This document shows, one piece after another, positions 1 to 6,703 of a stretch of 15,213 nt of DNA (its first letter is position 1; each line of letters begins with the position of its first letter). The translations under genes were made by a program, and so were the position numbers. The notes below the pieces were generated by a model. That model saw only the letters and a program-made list of their open reading frames with translations, ran no database searches and was not told the DNA's origin. Source of the stretch: JBBRHH01 sp038222915 (lineage in GTDB: Bacteria; Planctomycetota; Phycisphaerae; Tepidisphaerales; Tepidisphaeraceae); the NCBI GenBank assembly GCA_038222915.1, contig JBBRHH010000079.1, forward strand, positions 1-15,213, given 5' to 3'.

Positions 1-754
1 CCCCCGCGACGCGGGCGTTGTGTCCGCCGGGATAATGGATCAGGGCTTTTGGCCCCGCATAGGCGTCAACAACGCGGCGCTGAAAACTTGGCGCGACATA
101 TTGATCGTCGTTCGCAAGGATAAAAACCGCCGGCGCATTGACGTTGCCGGCGTTCTGGATACTGTCGAGTTCCGATGGCACCTGCTCGGCCACAATCAAG
201 GCTGCAATCCAAAGGTTCCACCATCCATAGCGCCCGAGGATCAATTCGCGCAGCGGCGGCGGATTCTGCAACACGATCCCCGCGACTGGCCGATGCGAAG
301 CGACATACAGGCCAACCGTCGTTCCCAGCGAAAAGCCGTCGATGCAGATCGGTCGAACGCCGGCGCGAGCGCGAAGCGCGTCATAGGCCGCCAGGCCAGC
401 AGGGGGGATGGATGTCAATGAAGCACTCCCAGCGCTTCCGCCGTATCCCGGATAGTTGACCGTCCATATTTCTACGGGAAGTTTCCCCCAGCGCTCGGTC
501 AGAACGGGCGAGGCCGTCTCGGCGCGCGTGCCATTTCCGCTCAGAGCCAGCACAAAGGCACGCGGCTCCGTGTCTTTCAGCGCCGGCGGGCGCGACACCC
601 ATATCTCCAACCAACCATTGCCCATCCGCACCAAGACCCGCGACGCGTTGGGCGCGGCCAGCGGATACGTCGATGGATAGAGCAGAAAACGATCCGCGCA
701 GCCGGCGATGCAGCAGAAAACGACACACCCAATCGCTTGGAAGAATCTGCCCAT
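1..754 (-). CDS. Alpha/beta-hydrolase-fold lipoprotein, 3' end cut off by the window edge
   Basis: An open frame runs from an ATG at 754 to the left edge without a stop (251 codons seen). The N-terminus is a short hydrophobic signal ending in a lipobox-like IAGC, Cys19, so the product is probably a lipoprotein. Hydrolase-fold marks are LSGNG (about 71-75) in the oxyanion-loop position, the nucleophile elbow GFSLG (Ser142), NDDQ (acid, about 215-218) and GGHN (His245). The catalytic Ser, Asp and His thus all appear present. The substrate cannot be told. It starts 17 bases after the stop of the upstream hydrolase gene on the same strand, so the two are probably co-transcribed. No clear Shine-Dalgarno is visible, which fits translation coupled to the upstream gene. 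Only a few C-terminal residues are likely missing, because the His loop is already present. Confidence 0.82.
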   Translation of the reverse strand, partial: MGRFFQAIGCVVFCCIAGCADRFLLYPSTYPLAAPNASRVLVRMGNGWLEIWVSRPPALKDTEPRAFVLALSGNGTRAETASPVLTERWGKLPVEIWTVNYPGYGGSAGSASLTSIPPAGLAAYDALRARAGVRPICIDGFSLGTTVGLYVASHRPVAGIVLQNPPPLRELILGRYGWWNLWIAALIVAEQVPSELDSIQNAGNVNAPAVFILANDDQYVAPSFQRRVVDAYAGPKALIHYPGGHNARVAG

Positions 755-771
755 GTGATCTACGACAAAGT

Positions 772-1722
772 CTAACCAGCTTGCGGCTCTTTCGTCGCCG
801 CGGACGTGAGAAACGCCTTTACCTCCCGGGCATATTCCTCCGGCTCCGCCACCAGCGCCAGAAGATGGCCGGCGTTCGGAACCCGCCAAAGCACGTCGCG
901 GGCATGAGATCGACCGATCAATGCATCGCTGAGGGAGGCCGCGTCGGCGGCGTCGAGTGTCGCATCGTCGCCTGACAAAATCATCAGTATTGGGGAGCGA
1001 ACGCGCGGCAGCATGTCGACAGGCCGCGAACTGGCGAGGTTCACGCCGCACAATCGCCCGGCCCACTTCATCGCTGCCCACTGCAACAGTTGTCCATAAG
1101 CGCCGACGGCGCGAAGATGAAAGTGTGCCGCCTGCTCGTACTTCGCGAACGGCGAATCCGCGATGATTCCGGCGATTTCCAAGTCAGGCTGCGCGGCCAC
1201 ACCACACGCCACTGCCGCCCCGAGGCCCAGCCCGAAGAGTAAAAGCGTTTGAGTATCGCCCGGGCGTTCCAGCCGAAGCTGATGAACCACCTGCAACATG
1301 TCCTCCGCCTCCCGAATTCCGCCCGTGCAATATCGACCACCGCTTTCTCCGTGCGCTCGCAGGTCCATCGCTAGAATATTCCAGCCCAGTTCGTGCAACA
1401 TCGGAGCCCAGGCCATCGCGCCAATCTTCGCGTCTCCGTAGCCGTGCAGAAGAACCACCGACCCCTTCGCTGCCGGATGTCGAATCCACCAGCCAAAAAC
1501 CTCCAATGGATCCCCAGTCGCTGTATCACGAATTGGGAATCGCACGTTCTCAAACGGCAGACCCAAATCCCCGGGCGACAATCGGCCCAGCAGCCAGACC
1601 GCCCGCGCATCGCTCAAGCGCGGCGGACACACCAGCGCATGGGCTGCGAGTGCCGCCGCCGCCGCAAAAACCAGCGCTGCGGTGAAAATCAGAATGCCAA
1701 TCAGGGCCAAGACTTGCATCAA
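772..1722 (-). CDS. Alpha/beta-hydrolase-fold membrane-anchored protein lacking the nucleophile Ser
   Basis: A 316-residue protein with one N-terminal hydrophobic segment (about 3-30, Ala-rich), which may be a signal anchor. The hydrolase fold is recognisable: LLHGYGD oxyanion loop (91-97), DLRAHGESGG (120-129), SGDD (250-253) and AGH (His286). At the nucleophile elbow the sequence is GLGLG (164-168), with Gly166 where the catalytic Ser of the GxSxG motif should be. The codon is GGC, so one base change from a Ser codon (AGC) would explain it. Either the protein is a non-catalytic member of the family or it uses another residue. The family resembles BAAT/peptidase S9-like hydrolases with a CGxxDAKxGAxxW-type region, but the substrate is unknown. 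Two Met codons open the frame (1722 and 1719) and neither has a good ribosome site. It is first in a probable two-gene unit with the intact hydrolase lipoprotein downstream. Confidence 0.85.
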   Translation of the reverse strand: MMQVLALIGILIFTAALVFAAAAALAAHALVCPPRLSDARAVWLLGRLSPGDLGLPFENVRFPIRDTATGDPLEVFGWWIRHPAAKGSVVLLHGYGDAKIGAMAWAPMLHELGWNILAMDLRAHGESGGRYCTGGIREAEDMLQVVHQLRLERPGDTQTLLLFGLGLGAAVACGVAAQPDLEIAGIIADSPFAKYEQAAHFHLRAVGAYGQLLQWAAMKWAGRLCGVNLASSRPVDMLPRVRSPILMILSGDDATLDAADAASLSDALIGRSHARDVLWRVPNAGHLLALVAEPEEYAREVKAFLTSAATKEPQAG

Positions 1723-1806
1723 GTCATCGATCGTAGTGGTATTTGGGCGATTTTTCTTTCAAGTCGGCCGGAACCAGCGTCCGATAACTCATGGCAGACA
1801 AACACA

Positions 1807-1825
1807 CCGGGTCAGGATGACCCGG
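1807..1825 (+). promoter_or_regulatory. Perfect 8-bp stem-loop in LysM gene leader, GGA loop
   Basis: CCGGGTCA (1807-1814) and TGACCCGG (1818-1825) are exact reverse complements around a three-base GGA loop. The hairpin lies 28 bases upstream of the LysM gene start and has no T-tract, so it is not a usual terminator. It could act in the RNA as a protein-binding hairpin, or in the DNA as an operator. The loop context CAGGATG resembles the known CsrA/RsmA binding consensus (A-R-GGA-U-G). The function is inferred. Confidence 0.5.
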
Positions 1826-1832
1826 ATTTAAA

Positions 1833-1845
1833 CTCCTGGAAGGAG
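1833..1845 (+). promoter_or_regulatory. Hairpin covering the Shine-Dalgarno of the LysM gene, GGA loop
   Basis: CTCCT (1833-1837) is the exact reverse complement of AGGAG (1841-1845), the Shine-Dalgarno of the gene starting at 1854, with GGA as the loop. The 5-bp stem would hide the ribosome site. It repeats the GGA-loop design of the hairpin at 1807-1825. A CsrA-like repressor pairing with both loops is one reading; a chance palindrome around a CTCC/GGAG pair is the alternative. Confidence 0.45.
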
Positions 1846-1853
1846 AACTCGCC

Positions 1854-2261
1854 ATGAAAATCGCATTCGCGTCCATCGCCGTGTTGGCCATCGCTTGCGG
1901 CTGTGCCACCAACAAGAAGCCCGAACCATTGATGTCCGCACACAACAACGTGACCGACATCGGCCCGGCCCCGATCACCGTCACGCCGGCCCCAAGCCCC
2001 GGTTATTCGTCCACACCGCTGGCCGCCACGCCAGTCTCGATGGATCAGACCATCTCCGACACGACTCCCGCGGCAAGCGGCGCGCTGTCCGGATCGGCTG
2101 CGGGTAAACATGGCAACTACACCATCAAGAAAGGCGACACTCTCTGGAGCATCGCCAAGACCAGCTACGGCGACGGCAAGCAGTACACCAAAATCGTCTC
2201 CGCCAACCCCGGCCTTTCTCCGTCGGGCCTGCGGGTTGGGCAGCAGATCAACATTCCCTGA
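1854..2261 (+). CDS. LysM-domain lipoprotein
   Basis: A 135-residue protein. The N-terminus is a signal peptide rich in Ala and Ile, ending at closely spaced Cys15 and Cys17 (IACGC). Lipidation at one of these is likely, although the lipobox is not the textbook LAGC. Residues about 20-88 are a low-complexity linker rich in Pro, Thr, Ser and Ala. Residues 89-135 form one LysM domain: it opens YTIKKGDTLWSIAKTSYG, continues through ANPGLSPSGLRVGQ and ends in INIP. LysM domains bind peptidoglycan glycan strands, so the protein probably links the outer membrane or periplasm to the cell wall. The start at 1854 is well set by a GGAAGGAG ribosome site 8 bases upstream. Two leader hairpins precede it and a strong terminator follows, so it appears to be transcribed alone. 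Confidence 0.9.
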   Translation: MKIAFASIAVLAIACGCATNKKPEPLMSAHNNVTDIGPAPITVTPAPSPGYSSTPLAATPVSMDQTISDTTPAASGALSGSAAGKHGNYTIKKGDTLWSIAKTSYGDGKQYTKIVSANPGLSPSGLRVGQQINIP

Positions 2262-2294
2262 CACATCCGCATTGAATCGGCAAGTACAAACCTG

Positions 2295-2324
2295 AACGGG
2301 CGGCCTTCATCGGCCGCCCGTTTT
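2295..2324 (+). terminator. Rho-independent terminator after the LysM gene
   Basis: CGGGCGGCC (2297-2305) pairs perfectly with GGCCGCCCG (2312-2320) around a TTCATC loop. The stem is extended by two A-T pairs and followed by TTTT. It lies 33 bases after the LysM stop and 8 bases past the stop of the convergent gene at 2333, so it may stop transcription from both sides. It is stronger for the plus strand, where the T-run lies. Confidence 0.88.
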
Positions 2325-2332
2325 GCGTTAAC

Positions 2333-3475
2333 TCATTTCTCCATCGCCTCCAGCCATGTCTTCTTTTTCTCAAACGCCTTGCGGTGTTCCGCAAACTCCG
2401 GCCCCTCCACCTCATCCGCCAGCCGCTGGGCACGATCGACGCAGCGAAGAGCCTCCGAGAAATTCCCGCTCGCCGCATACGCGCACGCCAGCGTGTCCCA
2501 GTGCTTCGCGTTTTGCGCTTCAACCCGCGTCGCGTATTTGGCCAGGTCCATCACCTCCGCCTGTGATGGAACGGCAAGTCCTGGCGTCGATAGATAGAGC
2601 CACGCCAGATCGCGCCGCGGGATCGGCGCCTGCGGATAAAGCTCCATCGCCCGCCGATAGTCCGCCACCGCTCTGTCGAACTTCTTTATCTTCGCGAAGC
2701 TGTCGGCCCGAAGGTCGTAGCAATACCCCAGCGCCTCGTCCCGGCTGAGGCTCGCCAGATAAATGCGATCCTTGATCTGCCGATCCGTCAGCTCCTCGCT
2801 CTTCTTGTAATCGCGGTCGTTGTCTTCCTGCGCGTTGTTGGTGTCCCAGTCAAAGTAATCCGTGTCGTTGAAATGCCATCGCACGAAAACGTGCCCCGGC
2901 AGATCCACCATGCGGATGTCCGCGCCAATCGCCTCGCCAATCCCCACGTAAACAATGCTGGAAATGTCGCAATCCATGCAATGCATCTTCTCTTTGCGAT
3001 GCGCCTCCAGATACTTCGCGCGCCGCTTGTTTTCCAGAAGGATGCACGCCTCTTCAAACGCCGCGTCATCCAGCGTGCGCTCCGCGAGTCCCGCCGACAG
3101 GCTTGGAACATCGTCATCGCCCGGCGGGAAAAGAATGTTGTGCTCGGTCAGGATCGAATCGATCGTCTTAAGAATGTGGATCGCCTGACGCTTTCGCGCG
3201 GCCGGGTCCTTTACGGCCGGGTCGAAGTCAATGCTTTTTCGCGCTGCCGCAAAAATCGAATCGAGCAACTCGCGACTGGCTTTCGGAACCGGTGTGACCT
3301 CCGCCTCAAGATCCAGAATCTGATGTGCAAATGTGTGTGTCCGCGCGGGAGCCGTCGTCGCTGGATTGGCCAACGCCGGGCGCGATCGGCCGTACAGCAG
3401 TCCAATAAAGCCCGCGATTGCGGCGGTCAGAAGCACAATGATCCACGTCCCGCGAGCTGCTGTACGAATATCCAT
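2333..3475 (-). CDS. Membrane-anchored transglutaminase-like protein with C-terminal TPRs
   Basis: About 380 residues. A hydrophobic segment near the N-terminus (roughly 11-28) looks like an uncleaved anchor or signal. The middle carries a transglutaminase/SirB1-like pattern: Cys in the MHCMDCDISSIVYVG segment (about 166 or 169), His in PGHVFVRW (about 195) and Asp in YFDWDTNN (about 209 or 211). This is the Cys-His-Asp order of papain-like transglutaminase cores. The C-terminal part has TPR-like helices, about 249-282 (DLRADSFAKIKKFDRAVADY) and about 324-355. The bound partner or substrate is unknown. An in-frame GTG at 3481 is possible, but AAGGG sits five bases before the ATG at 3475 (AAGGGTGCTTATG), so I prefer the ATG. 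It converges with the LysM gene and diverges from the c-di-GMP gene. Confidence 0.8.
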   Translation of the reverse strand: MDIRTAARGTWIIVLLTAAIAGFIGLLYGRSRPALANPATTAPARTHTFAHQILDLEAEVTPVPKASRELLDSIFAAARKSIDFDPAVKDPAARKRQAIHILKTIDSILTEHNILFPPGDDDVPSLSAGLAERTLDDAAFEEACILLENKRRAKYLEAHRKEKMHCMDCDISSIVYVGIGEAIGADIRMVDLPGHVFVRWHFNDTDYFDWDTNNAQEDNDRDYKKSEELTDRQIKDRIYLASLSRDEALGYCYDLRADSFAKIKKFDRAVADYRRAMELYPQAPIPRRDLAWLYLSTPGLAVPSQAEVMDLAKYATRVEAQNAKHWDTLACAYAASGNFSEALRCVDRAQRLADEVEGPEFAEHRKAFEKKKTWLEAMEK

Positions 3476-3606
3476 AAGCACCCTTGAGCAAGAATCTTAA
3501 CACGCCGCGCACAATGGCGACACAGCAATGCGTAAGCTCCGCTAAACGGCCAATGAAATGCCCCCGATAGTTATGACAGCGAGGGGACTGCACGTGGAGT
3601 TGATTG

Positions 3607-5634
3607 ATGCGCGCATTGATAGTGGATGACGACGAGCTTTCCCTCGAGCTCCTGCACGATGTGCTCAGCGAGCTGGGCTACGAGGTCGAACGCGCGCTCA
3701 ACGGCCGCGAAGCACTCGCAAAACTTCGCGTCGACCCCATCCACCTCGTCATCACCGACTGGGAGATGCCGGAGATGAACGGCCTCGAGCTCTGCCGCGC
3801 CATCCGCAAGGAAGATTTCGAAGGCTATGTCTTCATCATCATGCTCACCAGCCGCGACAGCGGCGCACAAAAAATCGAGGGCCTGCACGGAGGAGCCGAC
3901 GCGTTTCTCACCAAGCCCCTCAACCCCGAAGAACTTCTCGTCAGCCTCAAGACCGCCGAGCGCATACTCGGGCTCGAGACCCGCGACCTGGCCATGTTCG
4001 CCCTCGCCAAGCTCTCAGAAAGCCGCGATCCCGATACCGGCGCGCACATTGAACGCGTGCAGTGTTACGCACGCCTGCTCGCCCAGTACATGTCCACGAC
4101 CGAGCGGTATCACGAGGTCATCGATCCGGAATTCGTCCGCCTGATGTTCCAGACCAGCCCGCTGCATGACATCGGAAAAGTGGGCATTCCAGACACTGTC
4201 CTGCTCAAGCCCGGAAAACTTTCGGAAGATGAGATGACCATCATGCGTACCCATGCCAGCATGGGCGCGCAAACGCTTGATGCGTCGCTGCACCGATTCC
4301 CCAACGTCCGCTTCTTGCAGATGGCGCGCGACATCGCCATGTCGCATCACGAACGATGGGACGGCAAGGGTTATCCCAACGGCCTGGGCGGCGAGCAGAT
4401 TCCGCTCCCGGCGCGCATCGTCGCGCTTGCCGACGTCTACGACGCCCTGACCAGCCGCCGCGTCTATCGCGACGCAACCACCCACGGGCAGGCTAAACGG
4501 CTGATTTCCACCGAGCGCGGCGCTCACTTTGATCCTGACGTGGTCGACGCCTTTCTCGCCGTCGAAAAACAATTCATCGAGATCAAGGAGCGGTTCAAGG
4601 ACGAAGCGGAGCGAACTGCCCCTTCATTGTCCTGCGCCAGTTCCGTTCAGGCGATTCCAGTGATCGAAACCCAGGACAAGGTGATGGTCGTTGACGACGA
4701 TCCGATCGTCCGCGACATGCTGCAGAATTTTCTGAACTCCAACGGCCTCGAATGCATCTCCTGCGGCGACCCCCTCGAAGCCATCCGCCTATTTGATCTT
4801 CACCATCCGCGACTCATCCTCTCCGACCTGGAAATGCCCGGCATGGATGGCCTGGAGTTGTGCCGCCGCATTCGATCCAGATCCGAAAACAATCGCGTGC
4901 ATTTTGTCATGCTGACTGTGCATAGCACGATTGAAGACATGTCCAGGGCATTCGACGCCGGCATCGACGATTTCATGTCCAAGCCGTTCACCGAAGGCGA
5001 GATGATGGCGCGCCTGCGCTCCGGCCTGCGGGCAGTGGCGCTCTACGACGAGCTCTCCAGGCAGCACCAGGGATCGCGCACGCTCAACGAGCAGCTCATC
5101 AGCGTGAACCGCCGGCTCGAAAAGCTCGCCATCACCGACGAGCTCACCGGCCTTTACAATCGCCGCCAGGCGATGCATCGCCTGGAAGAGCATTGGACCA
5201 TGTGCGAGCGATATCAGCGGCCTGTCGCCGTCATCAGCATCGACATAGACCATTTCAAACAGGTCAACGACCAGTATGGACACGGCGCCGGCGACACGGT
5301 CCTGCGCGGCGTAGCCGAAATCCTCCGCGACTGCGTGCGCAGCAGCGACACCGTCTCCCGTATCGGCGGCGAGGAATTTCTCATCATCCTGCCCTGTCAG
5401 ACGGCCCAGGAAGCCGAAGCATGCGCCGAGCGATGCCGCGTGAAGGTAGCCGAGCGCGAATTCGAATCTGGCGCACAGAAAGTACGCACGACGATCAGTG
5501 CTGGCATCGCGAGCCGAAGAACCACAATCCAGAACTGTGCTCAATTACTGGACGAGGCCGACACCGCCCTCTACGCCTCCAAACGCGGCGGCCGAAACAG
5601 GGTCTGCCGCGCCCGTGGCGATCAGGCTGCTTGA
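3607..5634 (+). CDS. REC-HD-GYP-REC-GGDEF protein, two-way c-di-GMP enzyme
   Basis: 675 residues. Domains in order are: REC1 (about 1-118; acidic VDDDE, acceptor Asp51 in TDWEMPEMNG, Lys103 in LTKP); HD-GYP phosphodiesterase (about 130-325; HIERV, HDIGKVGIPD, RTHASMG, HHERWDGKGYP, ALADVYDALTSRRVYR); REC2 (about 358-475; VVDDDP, Asp407 in SDLEMPGMDG, SKPF); and GGDEF diguanylate cyclase (about 505-668; TDELTGLYNRR, DIDHFKQVND, GGEEF at 587-591). An RxxD inhibitory site, RSSD, lies five residues before GGEEF. Both opposing activities therefore look competent, each behind its own receiver. It is cytoplasmic, with no TM or signal. The ATG at 3607 has GGAG seven bases upstream; a TTG three bases earlier is less likely. 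A 91-base gap without a terminator leads to the next operon, so co-transcription is possible. Confidence 0.95.
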   Translation: MRALIVDDDELSLELLHDVLSELGYEVERALNGREALAKLRVDPIHLVITDWEMPEMNGLELCRAIRKEDFEGYVFIIMLTSRDSGAQKIEGLHGGADAFLTKPLNPEELLVSLKTAERILGLETRDLAMFALAKLSESRDPDTGAHIERVQCYARLLAQYMSTTERYHEVIDPEFVRLMFQTSPLHDIGKVGIPDTVLLKPGKLSEDEMTIMRTHASMGAQTLDASLHRFPNVRFLQMARDIAMSHHERWDGKGYPNGLGGEQIPLPARIVALADVYDALTSRRVYRDATTHGQAKRLISTERGAHFDPDVVDAFLAVEKQFIEIKERFKDEAERTAPSLSCASSVQAIPVIETQDKVMVVDDDPIVRDMLQNFLNSNGLECISCGDPLEAIRLFDLHHPRLILSDLEMPGMDGLELCRRIRSRSENNRVHFVMLTVHSTIEDMSRAFDAGIDDFMSKPFTEGEMMARLRSGLRAVALYDELSRQHQGSRTLNEQLISVNRRLEKLAITDELTGLYNRRQAMHRLEEHWTMCERYQRPVAVISIDIDHFKQVNDQYGHGAGDTVLRGVAEILRDCVRSSDTVSRIGGEEFLIILPCQTAQEAEACAERCRVKVAEREFESGAQKVRTTISAGIASRRTTIQNCAQLLDEADTALYASKRGGRNRVCRARGDQAA

Positions 5635-5725
5635 TCAAGCGCCCAATAATCGCCATCGCCCATAGCGCGCCCCACCACTCAAACGGCGAATAATCTCCCC
5701 ATCCCGCCCACCCGATACAACTGGC

Positions 5726-6703
5726 ATGGCCGGTAGGGCTTCTCAGACTTCCATTACCACACGGCGGCCCCGCGCGTCGCGGCTCAATTGGAGCCTGCTC
5801 CTCGCGTTGGCCGTTGGCTGGGGTGGCGCAGCGCCACTCTGCGGCGCTGAAATCGCCATCGTCCGCTCTTCCGATGCCGAGCCCTACGCCCAGGCAGAAG
5901 GTGCAATCCGCGAGAAACTTGCGGAGTCAAAGCACGCCATTCGGACCATGAACACAAAAGAAATTGCGGACAAGGGACTTGCCGCCACCCTTGGCAATGC
6001 GGATGTGGTTGTGGCTGTCGGAACATCGGCGGCTCGACTCCTCCAGAAGCAACTGCCTGAGAAGGCGCACCTGATCTACTGCATGGTCAGCAATCCGGAA
6101 GAAGTCGGACTGTTGCAGGGCCGCCTCTGCTGGGGAGTGACAACAGATATTGCCATCAAAGACGAGTTGAACCTCATTTCCCAAACCGTCCCCCAGGCGC
6201 GGACGATCGGAGTTCTGTATCGCGCCGACGCACCCGGCAAGGCAATGCTCGAAGAGTTGAAAAACGCCATTCCCGCCACGACCCACATCGAGGCGATTGC
6301 CGTCGGTGACCATCCCTCCGTCGCCGCTGCCATCGATGCGCTGATGCAGAAGAAAATCGACATGGTCTGGACGTCGGCCGACCAGAAACTCTACGACACC
6401 GCCTCTGTTCGAACGCTTCTCCTTGCCGCCCTGCGCAACAAGATTCCCGTCTGGGGCTTTTCACCGGCCTTTGTTCGCGCCGGCGCGCTGATCGGCGTGG
6501 GCGTCGATCCCAAAGCCCAGGGCGTGCAGGCCGCCGGAATTGTCCTGGCGGTTCTGGCCGATCCCAAATCCTTCAAGGATCGCGCGCAGCACGCGGCGGA
6601 GTATCAGGTCGCCGTCAACCTCGTCGTGGCAAAACAACTGGATATCGACATTCCCGAAGAAATCATCCGGCGGGCGACCTTTGTCTTTCGAGCGGAGAAA
6701 TAA
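5726..6703 (+). CDS. ABC_sub_bind-type periplasmic binding protein
   Basis: 325 residues resembling the ABC_sub_bind (DUF534, PF04392) periplasmic binding family. An N-terminal signal with a long basic n-region (TTRRPRASRLNW), a hydrophobic core (about 22-38) and probable cleavage near LCGAE (about 40-42) sends it to the periplasm. The two-lobe pattern shows in DVVVAVGTSAARLLQ (93-107), IGVLYRADAPG (161-171), DMVWTSADQ (212-220) and PVWGFSPAFVRAGALIGVG (241-259). No permease or ATPase gene is adjacent, so a sensory rather than a transport role is likely. Its stop abuts the ATG of the hybrid kinase, and a TonB receptor gene follows in the same operon. The ligand is unknown; known relatives bind amino acids or other small molecules. 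The ATG at 5726 lacks a clear ribosome site. The RR in the n-region does not match a full Tat motif. Confidence 0.88.
   Translation: MAGRASQTSITTRRPRASRLNWSLLLALAVGWGGAAPLCGAEIAIVRSSDAEPYAQAEGAIREKLAESKHAIRTMNTKEIADKGLAATLGNADVVVAVGTSAARLLQKQLPEKAHLIYCMVSNPEEVGLLQGRLCWGVTTDIAIKDELNLISQTVPQARTIGVLYRADAPGKAMLEELKNAIPATTHIEAIAVGDHPSVAAAIDALMQKKIDMVWTSADQKLYDTASVRTLLLAALRNKIPVWGFSPAFVRAGALIGVGVDPKAQGVQAAGIVLAVLADPKSFKDRAQHAAEYQVAVNLVVAKQLDIDIPEEIIRRATFVFRAEK

Noticed and set aside
381..728. A 115-codon minus-strand frame near the left end.
   Set aside because: It is out of frame with the hydrolase lipoprotein that runs from 754 to the left edge, which carries the recognisable motifs.
5726..5790. 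Possible twin-arginine signal in the binding protein (RRPRASR).
   Set aside because: The residues after RR do not match the SRRxFLK pattern, so a normal Sec signal with a long basic n-region is simpler.
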